From the NCBI RefSeq assembly GCF_004137085.1, contig NZ_QYBC01000024.1, positions 1 through 64,000 on the forward strand: DNA of 64,000 bases, in the 5' to 3' direction. The DNA comes from Lichenibacterium ramalinae. Lineage in GTDB: Bacteria; Pseudomonadota; Alphaproteobacteria; Rhizobiales; Beijerinckiaceae. Position 1 is the first letter of the stretch; every line of letters starts with the position of its first letter. Under the pieces are notes generated by a model, which saw only the letters and a program-made list of their open reading frames with translations, did no database searches and was not told the origin of the DNA. Shown here piece by piece: positions 1 through 11,500 of the stretch. Position numbers and translations under genes: made by a program.

Positions 1-179
1 CGCCGCCGTCGATGAGCGGTTTATAGAACCCACCAACCAAGCCCGTCAACGCCGAAATTCACAAAAGTGCAAAAATCAGCGGCAGCGTTCGGAGTTGCCG
101 CGGGCGGGCCGGACTCGGCGGCCAGGGGGCAAGGGAATGACGGGACTCTCCCCCTGCCCTGCCCCGGGCCGAGGCGGCA

Positions 180-308
180 GCCCGCCGGGGCGGCCCCCGT
201 CCCCTCATCCGACCCCGCTGCGCGGGGCCACCTTTTCCCGCAGGCGGGAGAAGGGCAGCGCACGACGGGGCCGGGTTGTCGCGGCAGACGGGAGAAGGGG
301 AAGTGCGA
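180..308. repeat. REP-like palindromic intergenic sequence
   Basis: The first 308 bases hold no convincing gene. From about 200 the sequence contains two adjacent hairpins: CCCCGC/GCGGGG at 213-227, then CCTTTTCCCG/CGGGAGAAGG at 231-254, followed by a partial second copy of the CGGGAGAAGGG arm near 289-299. This arrangement resembles the extragenic palindromes scattered through many Hyphomicrobiales genomes. It lies downstream of the stop of the - strand aldehyde oxidoreductase operon and could also help terminate it. Confidence 0.5.
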
Positions 309-2561
309 TCAGCCGCCTTGCGTGGCCGCCGGGACGGCGCTGCGGCGCTCGGGACGGTCGCGCGCCTCGAAGCCCGCCAACACCTTGTCGAGCGTCAGAG
401 GGTAGTCGCGGATGCGCACGCCGGTCGCGTTGTAGACGGCGTTGGCGACCGCGGCCCCTGCCCCGCAGATGCCGAGTTCTCCGATGCCCTTGCTCTTCAA
501 CGGGTTCGACTTGTCGTCGAGTTCCGGCAGAAAGACGGCATCGATGGCCGGGATGTCGGCGTGGACGGGCACGTGGTACTCGGCGAGGTTGTGGTTGACG
601 AACATGCCGAAGCGCGGGTCGAGCGCCACGGCCTCCGTCAGCGCCGCCCCGACTCCGAAGATCATGCCGCCGATCGCCTGCGAGCGGGCCGTCTTGGCAT
701 TGAGGATGCGACCGGCCGTGAAGACGCCGAGCATGCGGCGCAGCCGGATCTCCCCGGTATCCATGTCGACGCCGACCTCGGCGAAATGGGCCCCGTAGCT
801 CTGCTGCGAATAAAGCTTGTGCATGGTGCCGGGCTCGATGCCGCCGTCGGCCTCGATCCCGGACGGGCCGGCGAGGCTCGCCAGGGTGACGGAGCGGTTG
901 CCCTCGGTGATGCGGCCGTCCCGGAAGGTCGCGCCATCCGACATGCCGGCCGCCGCCAGCAGCTTGCGGCGCATCACCAGGCAGGCGTCGTAGAGCGCCG
1001 ATCCGGCACTGCCCGCCCCGAAGGAGCCACCGGAGCCCGACGACATCGGGAAGTCCGTGTCGCCGAGTTCCGTCCGCACCATCTCGGGCGGCAGCCCCAG
1101 GAGTTCGGAGGCGATCTGGGTCAGGATGGTGTAGGAGCCCGTCCCGATGTCCGTCATGGCGGCCCGCGTCGTCGCGATTCCGTCCGGCCCGATGCGCACC
1201 CAGGCCTTTGCGGGCTGCAGCGGGTTGCCGCGGCTCGCGGCCGCGACCCCGAGGCCCACGGTCCACTGACCGTCCCGCACGCCGCCCGGCGTGGCGACGC
1301 GCTTGTCCCAGCCGAACATCTCGGCGCCGTGGCGCAGGCACGGCACCATGGCGCGCGTCGAATAGGGGATCAGCTTGGTGGGGTCCTGGCTGGCGTCGTT
1401 GCGGATGCGCAACTCCACCGGGTCGAGCTTCAGCGCCTCGGCCAATTCGTCCATGGCGCATTCGATCGCCAGCATGCCGACGGCTTCGCCCGGGGCGCGC
1501 ATGGCGGAGGCCGTGGGAATGTCGAGTTCTGCCAGGCGATGCTGCGTCAGGATATTGGGGGTGGCGTAGAGCGAGCGCGTCACCTCGGCGGCCGCCTCGA
1601 AGTTCTGCTCGCCGACCTGGTTGCCCGACCAGGAGCGATGCGCCACCGACACCAGCCGGCCGTCACGGGTCGCGCCGAGGCGGATCCGCTGCACCGTGTC
1701 CGACCGATGGAAGGTCGAGTGGAACACCTGCTGGCGGGTGAGGGCCAGCTTGACGGGCCGATCCACCACCTTGGACGCCAGCGCCGCCAGCACGGCGTCG
1801 GGGTGCGGCGTCAACTTGGCGCCGAAGCCACCGCCGACGTAGCGGCTGACGATGCGGATGTTGTCCTTGTTCATGTTGAGGACCGACGCCAGGATCGCCT
1901 GACCGCGGTTCGGCATCTGGTTGGCGGTGAACAGGATCAGCTGGCCGCGCCGCCAATAGGCCAGTGTGGCATGCGGTTCCATCATGGCATGGGTCTGCAG
2001 CGGGGTCGTGTACTGCACTTCCACCTTGACGGGCGCCGACGCGAAGGCGGCATCGGCGTCGCCGACCGACGTATCGGCCGGCGACGTGCCCCGGTCCTTG
2101 GGCTTCACGGCCCGGTCGAGGTTGGCGTCCAACGCGGCATTGACGGGGTCGGGCGCATAGCCGACCGCGACCGCATAGGCGGCGGCCCGCGCCTGCTCGA
2201 AGCTGTCCGCCACCACGCAGGCCACCGCCTGGCCGTAGTGGTCGATGCGGTCCGATGCCAGCTGCGGCTCGACCTGCTGGCTCGCCGAGCCCTGCTTCGG
2301 GGCGTTGCGGTAGGTCAACACCGCCACCACGCCCGGCATGGCTTCGGCTGCCGCGGTGTCGAGCGTAGCGATGCGGCCCCGGGCGATGGAAGCCGGCACG
2401 AGGTAGCCGTAGGCGATGTTCTCCGGCTCCCGGTACTCGTAGGCGTAGGTGGCGGTGCCGGTGACCTTGGACGGGCCGTCGACACGGTCGAGCGGCTTGC
2501 CGACGATGCCGTCCGTGATCGTGTCGAGCGGCGTGGTCCCGACGGGGTGCGTCATGTCCAT
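309..2561 (-). CDS. paoC: Xanthine dehydrogenase family molybdopterin-binding subunit (PaoC-like)
   Basis: Large catalytic subunit of a periplasmic aldehyde oxidoreductase of the xanthine oxidase family, oxidising aldehydes to carboxylic acids at a molybdenum cofactor. The 750 residues match the length of E. coli PaoC. The C-terminal GIGELG motif places the active-site glutamate at about residue 695, and glycine-rich cofactor loops (VGGGFGAK, GSGGSFGAGSAG) are visible. It is the last gene of a three-gene operon with the FAD and 2Fe-2S subunits upstream, 10 bp after the previous stop. It has no signal peptide, so export would rely on the Tat-tagged small subunit. Substrate cannot be read from sequence. 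Confidence 0.9.
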   Translation of the reverse strand: MDMTHPVGTTPLDTITDGIVGKPLDRVDGPSKVTGTATYAYEYREPENIAYGYLVPASIARGRIATLDTAAAEAMPGVVAVLTYRNAPKQGSASQQVEPQLASDRIDHYGQAVACVVADSFEQARAAAYAVAVGYAPDPVNAALDANLDRAVKPKDRGTSPADTSVGDADAAFASAPVKVEVQYTTPLQTHAMMEPHATLAYWRRGQLILFTANQMPNRGQAILASVLNMNKDNIRIVSRYVGGGFGAKLTPHPDAVLAALASKVVDRPVKLALTRQQVFHSTFHRSDTVQRIRLGATRDGRLVSVAHRSWSGNQVGEQNFEAAAEVTRSLYATPNILTQHRLAELDIPTASAMRAPGEAVGMLAIECAMDELAEALKLDPVELRIRNDASQDPTKLIPYSTRAMVPCLRHGAEMFGWDKRVATPGGVRDGQWTVGLGVAAASRGNPLQPAKAWVRIGPDGIATTRAAMTDIGTGSYTILTQIASELLGLPPEMVRTELGDTDFPMSSGSGGSFGAGSAGSALYDACLVMRRKLLAAAGMSDGATFRDGRITEGNRSVTLASLAGPSGIEADGGIEPGTMHKLYSQQSYGAHFAEVGVDMDTGEIRLRRMLGVFTAGRILNAKTARSQAIGGMIFGVGAALTEAVALDPRFGMFVNHNLAEYHVPVHADIPAIDAVFLPELDDKSNPLKSKGIGELGICGAGAAVANAVYNATGVRIRDYPLTLDKVLAGFEARDRPERRSAVPAATQGG

Positions 2562-2571
2562 GAAAGGCTCC

Positions 2572-3549
2572 TCACGCCTTGGTGACGTCGGCGACGACGG
2601 CCCGCAGCGTGCGGCGCGTCAGCGGGATCTTGAAGTCGTTGGAGCCGAAGCCGCGGGCACCGAGCAGCACGGCATCGGCGGCGGCGTCGACCGCATCCGG
2701 GCCGCCCTCGACGAGGGCCCGCTCGGCCTCGGGGACGCGCCAGGGCTTGTGGGCGAGGCCGCCGAAGGCCAGCCGTGCCGAGGCGATCCTGCCGGCCTTC
2801 GCCTGGATCACGGCCGCGACCGACACCAGGGCGAAAGCGTAGGAGGCGCGGTCCCGCACCTTGCGGTAGACATGCGTGCCGACGACAGGCTTCGGCAGCG
2901 TCACGCCGGTGACGAGCTCGCCGGGCTGCAGCACGGTCTCGACCTCGGGCGAGGAGCCCGGCAGCCGATGGAAGTCGGCGATCGGGATGGTGCGGGCGGT
3001 GCCGGCGGGCGTCAGCGTCTCGACCTCGGCGTCGAGCGCCCGCAGCGCCACGCACATGTCGGACGGGTTGGTGGCGATGCAGCGGTCGCTCGCCCCCACG
3101 ATGGCGTGGATGCGGTTGAACCCGCCGATCGCCGAACAGCCGGAGCCCGGCTCGCGCTTGTTGCAGGGTTTGGACGTGTCGTAGAAATAATAGCAGCGCG
3201 TCCGCTGCAGCAGGTTGCCGGCCGTGGTGGCCTTGTTGCGAAGCTGGCCGGTGGCTCCGGACAGCAGCGCACGGCTCAGGACGGCATAGTCCCGGCGCAC
3301 CCGCATGTCGGCGGCGAGGTCGCTGTTGCGCACCGATGCACCGATGCGCAGCCCGCCCTCCGCTGTCGCCTCGATGCGGTCGAGGCCGAGGCGGTTGACG
3401 TCGACGATGTGCGACGGCGTCTCGACCTCCAGCTTGGCGAGGTCGAGCAGGTTGGTGCCGCCGCCGATGAACTTGGCGCCGGCCTTGCCGGCCACCGCCG
3501 CGACGGCGGCCTGGGGCGTCGCCGCCCGCTCGAAGGTGAACTCCTTCAC
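2572..3549 (-). CDS. paoB: FAD-binding subunit of PaoABC-type aldehyde oxidoreductase
   Basis: Middle electron-transfer subunit, passing electrons from the 2Fe-2S clusters to FAD. The first ~175 residues carry the FAD-binding fold with the GGGTNLLDL loop. A cysteine-containing segment follows ([16 protein letters not shown], then GSGC), which matches the extra 4Fe-4S cluster segment known in E. coli PaoB. The GTG start at 3549 is chosen because it overlaps the stop of the upstream gene in a GTGA junction and begins exactly at the family's KEFTF sequence. It has 325 residues, the normal length. Confidence 0.88.
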   Translation of the reverse strand: MKEFTFERAATPQAAVAAVAGKAGAKFIGGGTNLLDLAKLEVETPSHIVDVNRLGLDRIEATAEGGLRIGASVRNSDLAADMRVRRDYAVLSRALLSGATGQLRNKATTAGNLLQRTRCYYFYDTSKPCNKREPGSGCSAIGGFNRIHAIVGASDRCIATNPSDMCVALRALDAEVETLTPAGTARTIPIADFHRLPGSSPEVETVLQPGELVTGVTLPKPVVGTHVYRKVRDRASYAFALVSVAAVIQAKAGRIASARLAFGGLAHKPWRVPEAERALVEGGPDAVDAAADAVLLGARGFGSNDFKIPLTRRTLRAVVADVTKA

Positions 3550-4220
3550 AGCGCGATCTCCCCGTCGGGGCCGACGCCCCCGCCATCCTTGATGGCCGCC
3601 ACGATGTTGGGATAGGCGGCGCAGCGGCAAATGTTGCCGCTCATGCGCTCGCGGATCTCGACGTCCGACAGCCGCGGTGCCCCGGACAGGTCGGCCGTCA
3701 CGACGCTGGGCATGCCGGCCTTGGCTTCGGCCAGCATGCCGATTGAGGAACAGATCTGCCCGGGCGTGCAATAACCGCACTGGAAGCCGTCGTGGTGGAC
3801 GAAGGCGGCCTGGATGGGGTGGAGCGCCGCGCCCTCGGCGAAGCCCTCGATGGTCTGCACCCGGTCCCCCTCGTGCATGGCGGCGAGCGACAGGCAGGAA
3901 TTGATGCGGCGGCCGTCCACCAGAACCGTGCAGGCCCCGCACTGGCCGTGGTCGCATCCCTTCTTCGACCCGGTCAGGCCGATGTGTTCCCGCAGAGCGT
4001 CGAGCAGCGTGGTGCGGGGGTCGAGTTCAAGCGCGTGGTCGAGGCCGTTGACGTTCAGCGTCACCGGCACTCGCACGGAAGAACTCGCATCCCGTCCGGG
4101 AGCCGCGGGCGTGGCGGCCCGCGCCGCCTCGGGCGCGACGCTGCCGAGAACGGCGAGGGCCGCCGTGCCTTCCAGCACGGTGCGGCGGGAGACCCGAAAG
4201 GGCCCTGTCGTGTCGTCCAT
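3546..4220 (-). CDS. paoA: 2Fe-2S subunit of aldehyde oxidoreductase, Tat-exported
   Basis: Small iron-sulfur subunit that carries the export signal for the whole heterotrimer. The N-terminus has a twin arginine (SRRTVLEG, residues 11-18) followed by a hydrophobic stretch ending near [11 protein letters not shown], a typical Tat leader. Two 2Fe-2S cluster motifs are visible: the plant-ferredoxin-like CDHGQCGAC plus a later Cys, and CGYC...CRC. At 224 residues it matches PaoA. It is the first gene of the operon. No paoD (XdhC-like Moco-insertion chaperone) lies next to the operon in this window, which the family normally needs for maturation. Confidence 0.9.
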   Translation of the reverse strand: MDDTTGPFRVSRRTVLEGTAALAVLGSVAPEAARAATPAAPGRDASSSVRVPVTLNVNGLDHALELDPRTTLLDALREHIGLTGSKKGCDHGQCGACTVLVDGRRINSCLSLAAMHEGDRVQTIEGFAEGAALHPIQAAFVHHDGFQCGYCTPGQICSSIGMLAEAKAGMPSVVTADLSGAPRLSDVEIRERMSGNICRCAAYPNIVAAIKDGGGVGPDGEIAL

Positions 4221-4471
4221 GGGAATCCTCTTTCCGCGTGACGGCGGATCCGGCGAGACCGCGTGACGGCGGCCCGGCTCCCCTGCTCAACGCAGCGGCA
4301 TGCCGCCCAGGTTCGGGGGTGCGGCATCGCAGCTTGGAACATGTCCAAGTCTTTAATCGGCGGTCCGCCGCCGCTCGCCGTCGGCGCCGCGCCCGACGGG
4401 CGTTTCCGGGGCCCGTCCGGCATGTTAGGCGGAACGCCAGGGCGCGGACCGACGCGCCGCCGGGGGCCGCC
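4221..4471. promoter_or_regulatory. Divergent promoter region with a palindromic operator candidate
   Basis: A 251-bp region separates the divergent pao operon and upp. It contains CTTGGA-ACATG-TCCAAG at 4333-4349, a 6-bp inverted repeat centred on ACATG, and an ATGCCGC/GCGGCAT hairpin just to its left (about 4299-4327). The palindrome is the best candidate operator for the aldehyde oxidoreductase genes, but no regulator gene lies nearby to pair with it. Promoter boxes cannot be assigned with confidence. Confidence 0.35.
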
Positions 4472-5101
4472 ATGGACAACGTCACGATCGTCGCTCACCC
4501 GCTAGTGCAGCACAAGCTGACGCTGATGCGCGAGGAAGAACGATCCACCAAGGGGTTCCGCCAGCTCCTCAACGAGATCGGCATGCTGCTGTGCTACGAG
4601 GTCACGCGCGACCTGCCGGTCGAGCTGGTGGAGATCCGCACGCCGCTGCAGCCCATGATGGCGCCGCGCATCTCGGGCAAGAAGCTCGTCTTCGCCCCCA
4701 TCCTGCGGGCCGGCGTCGGCTTCCTCGACGGCATGCTCGACCTCGTGCCCTCGGCCCGCGTCGCCCATATCGGGCTCTACCGGGACCCCGAAACGCTGCA
4801 GGCGGTGGAATATTACTTCAAGGCGCCGGTCGACATCGCCGACCGGCTGACCATCGTCATGGATCCCATGCTGGCCACGGCCAATTCCGCCATCGCCGCC
4901 ATCGACCTCCTGAAGCAGCGCGGCGCGCGCGAGATCCGCTTCGTGTGCCTGCTGGCGGCCCCGGAGGGCGTGGCGAAGCTCCGGGCGTCCCACCCGGACG
5001 TGTCCATCTGGACGGCCTCGGTGGACGAGCGGCTGAACGAGCACGGCTACATCGTGCCGGGGCTCGGCGACGCCGGCGACCGGATGTTCGGGACCAAGTA
5101 G
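4472..5101 (+). CDS. upp: Uracil phosphoribosyltransferase
   Basis: Salvages uracil by joining it to PRPP to form UMP. The 209 residues match the family length. Visible motifs are the PRPP-binding [10 protein letters not shown] and the C-terminal uracil-binding [12 protein letters not shown]. The ATG at 4472 is preferred over upstream in-frame starts because it gives the standard N-terminus ([15 protein letters not shown]). It is followed after 10 bp by a YcaQ-family gene on the same strand. Confidence 0.95.
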   Translation: MDNVTIVAHPLVQHKLTLMREEERSTKGFRQLLNEIGMLLCYEVTRDLPVELVEIRTPLQPMMAPRISGKKLVFAPILRAGVGFLDGMLDLVPSARVAHIGLYRDPETLQAVEYYFKAPVDIADRLTIVMDPMLATANSAIAAIDLLKQRGAREIRFVCLLAAPEGVAKLRASHPDVSIWTASVDERLNEHGYIVPGLGDAGDRMFGTK

Positions 5102-5111
5102 GACTCCCGCC

Positions 5112-6281
5112 ATGGACTCGCTGTCGGCCCGGGAGGCGCGCCGGATCGCGCTGGCGGCACAGGGCTTCGACCGCGCGCGGCCAGAGGGCGGCGCCACGCC
5201 AAGGGCGCTGGCCGGGACGCTGGCGCGGCTGCACCTCCACCAGGTCGACAGCGTCAACGTGCTGGTGCGGGCGCATTACCTGCCGGCCTTCTCGCGGCTC
5301 GGCCCCTACGACCGCGGGCTCATCGACGCGGTGGCCTGGGGACCGTCGCGCGGGCGCAAGCTGTTCGAATATTGGGCGCACGAGTGTTCGCTGCTGCCGC
5401 TCGGCCTGCACCCCCTGCTCCGCTGGCGCATGGCGCGGGCCGACCGGGGGATCGGCTGCTACGGCGGGCTCCGGCATTTCGCCGGCGAGGCGCGGCCCGT
5501 CGCCCTGGCGGTGCTGCAGCGGATCCGCGCCGAGGGCGCCTTGTCGGCGGGCGACTTCGACGCGGGCAAGGGCAAGGGCGGCTGGTGGGGCTGGGGCGAG
5601 ACCAAGGGTGCCCTCGAATGGCTGTTCTGGGCCGGCCACCTCACCACGGCGACGCGCCGCGGCACCTTCGAGCGCGTCTACGACCTGCCGGAGCGCGTGC
5701 TGCCCCCTGCCCTGCTCGCCCTGCCGACGCCCGGCGAGGCCGAGGCGCACCGGGCGCTGATCGCGCTGTCGGCGCGGGCGCTCGGCGTGGCGACGGCCGG
5801 CGACCTGCGCGACTATTTCCGGCTCGGGCCCGAGGACGCGCGCGGCGCCATCGCGGCGCTGGTCGACGAGGGCATGCTTCGGGCCGTCGCGGTCGAGGGC
5901 TGGCAGAAGCCGGGCTACCTCCACGCCGAGGCGCGGGTGCCGCGGCGGGTCGCGGCCCGGGCGCTGCTGGCGCCCTTCGATCCGCTGATCTGGGAGCGGG
6001 CCCGCACCGAGCGCCTGTTCGGGTTCCGCTACCGGATCGAGATCTACGTGCCGGCGGAGAAGCGCCAGCACGGCTATTACGTGCTGCCGTTCCTGTTCGG
6101 CGACCGGCTCGTGGCACGGGTGGACCTCAAGGCCGACCGCGCCGCCGGGCGTCTGCTCGTCAAGGCCGTGCATTGGGAGCCGGACCCGCCGCCCGAGGCC
6201 CCGGACGCGCTGCAGGCGGAGCTGGACGCCATGGCGAGGTGGCTGGGCCTCGCGCCCGAGGCGCCGACGGTTCCCGCCTGA
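5112..6281 (+). CDS. YcaQ/AlkX-family winged-helix DNA glycosylase
   Basis: Member of the HTH_42/YcaQ family, in which characterised members unhook interstrand crosslinks and excise alkylated bases. The 389 residues contain the family's QxD-type active-site motif (HLHQVDSVNVL, near residue 40), then HYLPAFSRLGPY, and a C-terminal winged-helix region ending in FGFRYRIEIYVPAEKRQHGYYVLPF as separate short blocks. It is 10 bp after upp and probably co-transcribed with it. Activity on particular lesions is family inference. Confidence 0.8.
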   Translation: MDSLSAREARRIALAAQGFDRARPEGGATPRALAGTLARLHLHQVDSVNVLVRAHYLPAFSRLGPYDRGLIDAVAWGPSRGRKLFEYWAHECSLLPLGLHPLLRWRMARADRGIGCYGGLRHFAGEARPVALAVLQRIRAEGALSAGDFDAGKGKGGWWGWGETKGALEWLFWAGHLTTATRRGTFERVYDLPERVLPPALLALPTPGEAEAHRALIALSARALGVATAGDLRDYFRLGPEDARGAIAALVDEGMLRAVAVEGWQKPGYLHAEARVPRRVAARALLAPFDPLIWERARTERLFGFRYRIEIYVPAEKRQHGYYVLPFLFGDRLVARVDLKADRAAGRLLVKAVHWEPDPPPEAPDALQAELDAMARWLGLAPEAPTVPA

Positions 6282-6384
6282 CACCGCGAAAGCGAAGCCG
6301 GGTGGGCGCGCGCCGCAACCCGCGTCGCGTCCCGCGCGTCGTTCCCTGGGCCGCGCCGCCCGCGCGGTCGCCGCGGAGACGCCC

Positions 6385-7233
6385 ATGACCGGACACGCCG
6401 ATCCCTTGCCCGATGCCCTGCCCGAAGGCCTCACGCCCGTCGACGACGGCCTGTGGACCGTCGAGGCCGAACCCATCCGGGCCGGCGGCATCCTGCCCCT
6501 GCCCCTTCGCATGGTGGTCATCCGCCTCCCCGACGGCGGCCTGCTCCTCTATTCGCCGACGCGCTTCACGCCGGCGTTGAAGCGCGCGGTCGAGGCCCGG
6601 GGACCGATCCGCCACCTCGTGGCGCCGAACGTCGCCCATTGGATGTTCCTGCCCGATTGGCAGCGTGCCTGTGCCGACGCCGTCGTGTGGGGCGCACCCG
6701 GCCTGCGGGACCGCGCCCAGGTGCGGGCGGCGGGCCTGCGGGTCGACCATGACCTCGGGCCGGTGGCGCCGGAGGCTTGGCGCGACGCGATCGAGCAGGT
6801 CCTGGTCAGGTCGGGGCCCTTCGCCGAGGTCGCCATGTTCCACAGGGCGAGCCGAACGCTGCTCGTCGCCGACCTCGTCCTCAACGTCCCGGGCGAGGGC
6901 ATGCCGCCCCTGGCGCGCGGGTTCGGCGGGCTCGCCGGCATCCTGGCGCCGAACGGCAAGGCGCCGATCTACCTGCGCGCGCTGCTGAAGCTGAACGGGC
7001 GCGCCGTGGCGCGGGCCGCCGACCGGCTCGTGTCGCTGCAGCCCCGGCGCGTCGTCATGAGCCACGGGCAGCCCTTCGAGGACAGGGCGGCGGAACGGCT
7101 GGCGGCCTCGCTCGCGGACCTCCGCGGCACGGGCTCGGGTCCGTCGGCGGCGACGCTGGCGGGCCTCGCCGGTGCCGCGCTGCTCATCGGCCTGGGGCTG
7201 CGCCGGTGGCGGCGTCGCCGTGGCCGTCGCTGA
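6385..7233 (+). CDS. DUF4336 protein with C-terminal membrane anchor
   Basis: A 282-residue protein of the DUF4336 family, distantly related in fold to metallo-beta-lactamase-type hydrolases. The expected blocks GLLLYSPTRFT, LVAPNVAHWMF and VVMSHGQPFED are visible. Unlike most family members it ends in a hydrophobic segment (about 256-272) followed by an arginine-rich tail RRWRRRRGRR, which suggests a tail-anchored membrane protein with the domain in the cytoplasm. The last 50 bp overlap the 3' end of the convergent DUF72 gene. Function unknown. Confidence 0.7.
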   Translation: MTGHADPLPDALPEGLTPVDDGLWTVEAEPIRAGGILPLPLRMVVIRLPDGGLLLYSPTRFTPALKRAVEARGPIRHLVAPNVAHWMFLPDWQRACADAVVWGAPGLRDRAQVRAAGLRVDHDLGPVAPEAWRDAIEQVLVRSGPFAEVAMFHRASRTLLVADLVLNVPGEGMPPLARGFGGLAGILAPNGKAPIYLRALLKLNGRAVARAADRLVSLQPRRVVMSHGQPFEDRAAERLAASLADLRGTGSGPSAATLAGLAGAALLIGLGLRRWRRRRGRR

Positions 7234-7996
7234 GGGCCGCCACGCGCTCCATCAGGGCCAGCGCATCGTCGGGCGCGGCGCCCGCCGCCGTATTGTCATA
7301 GACCACCCAGGTCTCGGCCCCGGCCTCGGCCGCCGCCGCGGCCGCCCGGGCATGGCCCGCCACGGCCGCGGCGCCATAGGCCGACCAGTACATGGTGGGT
7401 GACCCGTGCAGGCGCGCATAGGCCAGGCCGGCCCAGCCGCCGGGGCGGGCCGCGGCCGGGACGGGCGCGGGATCGGCGGCGACGCGGGCCACGCGGTGGC
7501 GGACCAGCAGGGCTTTGGCCTCGGCGCCGAACCAGCTCGGGTGGCGGGGCTCGCAGGCGGCCGATCCGCCGACGATCGCGGCCAAGGCGGTGAGGAAGTC
7601 CTCGGCCGCCGCCGGGTCGAAGGCGAGGCTCGGCGGCAGCTGCACCAGGACCGGGCCGCGCCTGGCGCCCAGGCCGTCGACCTCCTCGGCGAATCGCGCC
7701 ACGAGGTCGGCGCAGCCGACGAGGCGCCTTTCATGCGTGACGGCCTTGGGCAGCTTGACGGCGAAGCGGAAGTCCTCCGGCACGCTCGCGGCCCAGCGCG
7801 CGTAGGTGGCGCGGCGGTGCGGCCGGTAGAAGCTGGAATTGACCTCGACGCAGCGGAACCGCGCCGCATAGCGCTGGAGATGGCTGCCGGATGCCGGAAA
7901 GCGATCCGCCATGGCGGCCGGCACCGACCAGCCGGCGACGCCGACGCGGATCTCGGCGGAGGCCGCCGGGGTCGGGCCGGTCGCCGGAGGCGTCAC
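7184..7996 (-). CDS. DUF72 family protein
   Basis: A 270-residue member of the DUF72 (YecE-like) family, a TIM-barrel fold of unknown function. Family blocks are clear: VGVAGWSVP near the start, VEVNSSFYRPH, RFAVKLPKAVTHERRL, PVLVQLPPSLAFD and the C-terminal WVVYDNTAAGAAPDDAL. The 3' end overlaps the convergent DUF4336 gene by 50 bp, so the two transcripts are antisense to each other there. Confidence 0.85.
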   Translation of the reverse strand: MTPPATGPTPAASAEIRVGVAGWSVPAAMADRFPASGSHLQRYAARFRCVEVNSSFYRPHRRATYARWAASVPEDFRFAVKLPKAVTHERRLVGCADLVARFAEEVDGLGARRGPVLVQLPPSLAFDPAAAEDFLTALAAIVGGSAACEPRHPSWFGAEAKALLVRHRVARVAADPAPVPAAARPGGWAGLAYARLHGSPTMYWSAYGAAAVAGHARAAAAAAEAGAETWVVYDNTAAGAAPDDALALMERVAALSDGHGDAATGAAPGR

Positions 7997-8057
7997 GGCA
8001 CCGGACCGTCGCGCCGCGGGCGGGCCGGCGCCGGACCCGTCCCGGAGGCCGGTCCCC

Positions 8058-9662
<1,605 letters not shown>

Positions 9663-9825
9663 CGATCCCGTCCCACCTCGGCCGCGCGGCTTCGGGGGGC
9701 GCGGCGCATCCCCGGTCCCGGCAGGCTATGCCCCCCAGGGTGAACGAAGATCAACAGTTTTTGCACGCGGCCTTTGACCCGGCGGCAAGGCGCGGCCCCT
9801 TATGGTGGCGGGACAGGAGATTCGC

Positions 9826-10041
9826 ATGTCCGTCCTTCTTCGGCATCCCGCCACCGTGCCGGCCCTCTTCTCCCGCGCCATGGACGCCGAGCGCCCGTCG
9901 GAGCGCGAGATGCGGGCCTGGCGCAGGATGGCGTCGAGCGCGCCCTTCATCGCGGTCTCGGGCTGGGCCACCGTGATGCTCATCGACGTGCCGCTGGTGA
10001 AGGCCGCGACGCTGTTCGCGGGGCTCGGCTTTCCGCGCTGA
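9826..10041 (+). CDS. Small hypothetical membrane protein
   Basis: A 71-residue ORF with a good ribosome binding site (AGGAG six bases before the ATG at 9826). One hydrophobic segment (about 42-67) suggests a single membrane span. An upstream in-frame ATG at 9802 lacks such a site. It resembles small uncharacterised alphaproteobacterial ORFs, but I do not recognise a family. It sits between guaA and aat. Confidence 0.5.
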   Translation: MSVLLRHPATVPALFSRAMDAERPSEREMRAWRRMASSAPFIAVSGWATVMLIDVPLVKAATLFAGLGFPR

Positions 10042-10096
10042 GCCGGGCACGCCCACCGCGCTTGCCCGCCGGCTCCGGCCGCGCCACCTTCGCGAC

Positions 10097-10759
10097 ATGT
10101 CACCCCAAAGACCGCCGCCGGCCATCACGCCGCAGATCCTGCTCCGCGCCTATTCCATCGGGCTTTTCCCCATGGCGGAGGGCGCCGACGACCCTTCCCT
10201 GTTCTGGCTCGACCCCGAGTTGCGGGGCATCTTCCCCCTCGACGGCATGGTGGTGTCCCGCTCCCTCGCAAAGTCGATGCGGCGGGACCGTTTCGTCGTG
10301 ACGGTCGACCGGGACTTCGACGCCGTCCTGGAGGGCTGTGCCGCCGCCGCCCCGGACCGGCCCGAGACCTGGATCAACGACCAGATCCGCGGGCTCTACC
10401 GTGACCTCTTCGACCTCGGCTACGCCCATACGGTCGAGGCCTACCGCGACGGCGCCCTCGTGGGCGGCCTCTACGGCGTCGCGCTCGGCGCGGCCTTCTT
10501 CGGCGAATCCATGTTCCATCGCGACACCGACGCTTCGAAGGTGTGCCTGCTGCATCTGGCGGCACGGCTGCGCGCCGGGGGATTCGAGCTCCTCGACACG
10601 CAGTTCGTCACGCCGCACCTCGCCACGCTCGGTGCCGTTGAGATCCCGCGGGCCCGCTACCGCAAGCGCCTGGCCGAGGCCGTGAAGCGGCCCGCCCGGG
10701 CCGAAGCCTGGGCCTCGGCGCCCCTGGCGGGGAGCGACGTGCTCGACATCCTGAGCTGA
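10097..10759 (+). CDS. aat: Leucyl/phenylalanyl-tRNA-protein transferase
   Basis: Adds Leu or Phe to proteins with N-terminal Arg or Lys, marking them for ClpS/ClpAP degradation (N-end rule). The 220 residues show the family motifs [29 protein letters not shown], the catalytic block [19 protein letters not shown] and [19 protein letters not shown]. In alphaproteobacteria aat commonly sits beside a DUF2155 gene and NDUFA12, as here. Confidence 0.95.
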   Translation: MSPQRPPPAITPQILLRAYSIGLFPMAEGADDPSLFWLDPELRGIFPLDGMVVSRSLAKSMRRDRFVVTVDRDFDAVLEGCAAAAPDRPETWINDQIRGLYRDLFDLGYAHTVEAYRDGALVGGLYGVALGAAFFGESMFHRDTDASKVCLLHLAARLRAGGFELLDTQFVTPHLATLGAVEIPRARYRKRLAEAVKRPARAEAWASAPLAGSDVLDILS

Positions 10760-10780
10760 CGGGCCGGACGGCCCGGGCCG

Positions 10781-11500
10781 TCAGTGGCCGTTGCCGGCGG
10801 GGTCGCGCGGGGGCAGGTCGGACGGATATTGGCTCGCCGGGAAGAAGCGCTGCGTCGGCTCCTGGCGCGGCGCATCGGCCGGCTCCGGGCGCGGCACGGC
10901 TCGGGCGGCGCGCTTCGGCCTGGGCCTGGGTGCGACGGGTGCCGGGACCGTGCCGGGCGCCGGGACCGTGCCGGCTGCCGGCGCGGCCGCGCCCGGCACC
11001 GGGGGCGAACCCTCGGCCGGGGCCGTGGCCACGGCGGCGCCGTCGGCCTCGGCCGTCTGGGGCTGGTCCACCACGGTGTCGCCGGGCTGCTCGCACCCCG
11101 TGAGCCAGATGTCGTAGATGGGGTGTTCGAGCCCGTGCAGGCCGGGGCTGGCGGCGAACATCCAGCCCGAGAAGATACGCTTGAACTCGCGCTTGGCCGA
11201 AACTTCGTCGATCTCGACGAAGGTGTCGGTCTGCGGCGCCTCCTTGGCGGGCCGCGTGTAGCAGGCCCGCGCCGTGACCTGGAGGGAGCCGAACTGCACG
11301 GTCTCCCCCATGGCGGCCTTGAACGAGATGATGCGGCCGGTGATCTTGTCCAGGCCGGAGAAGACGGCGGTGCCGTTCTTGATCTTGTCGGCGCGGGCGG
11401 GCGCGGGGGCGACGAGCAGGGCGACCAGGGCGAGGCCGGCCGGGACCAAGCCTGCCGAGACCAGAGCGCCGCCGATGGTGGAGATGCGTGAAGCCGCCAA
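10781..11500 (-). CDS. DUF2155 domain-containing exported protein
   Basis: An N-terminal hydrophobic signal (LVALLVAPAPARA) precedes the DUF2155 domain, recognisable from SGLDKITGRIISF, ACYTRP and IFSGWMFAASPGLHGLEHPIYDIWLTGC. The last third is low-complexity Pro/Ala with repeated TVPAPGTVPAP. There is no ATG or GTG at a sensible position; TTG at 11500 after GGGCGAG is my best guess. Periplasmic, function unknown, and conserved next to aat and NDUFA12. Confidence 0.75.
   Translation of the reverse strand: MAASRISTIGGALVSAGLVPAGLALVALLVAPAPARADKIKNGTAVFSGLDKITGRIISFKAAMGETVQFGSLQVTARACYTRPAKEAPQTDTFVEIDEVSAKREFKRIFSGWMFAASPGLHGLEHPIYDIWLTGCEQPGDTVVDQPQTAEADGAAVATAPAEGSPPVPGAAAPAAGTVPAPGTVPAPVAPRPRPKRAARAVPRPEPADAPRQEPTQRFFPASQYPSDLPPRDPAGNGH

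Noticed and set aside
276..2585. A 769-codon + strand ORF opposite paoC and similar very long antisense ORFs (for example 12341-17260 on the - strand and 33303-36932 on the + strand)
   Set aside because: They are mirror frames of clearly recognised genes in high-GC DNA, where stop codons are rare; the translations are Arg/Gly/Ala/His-rich with no family features.
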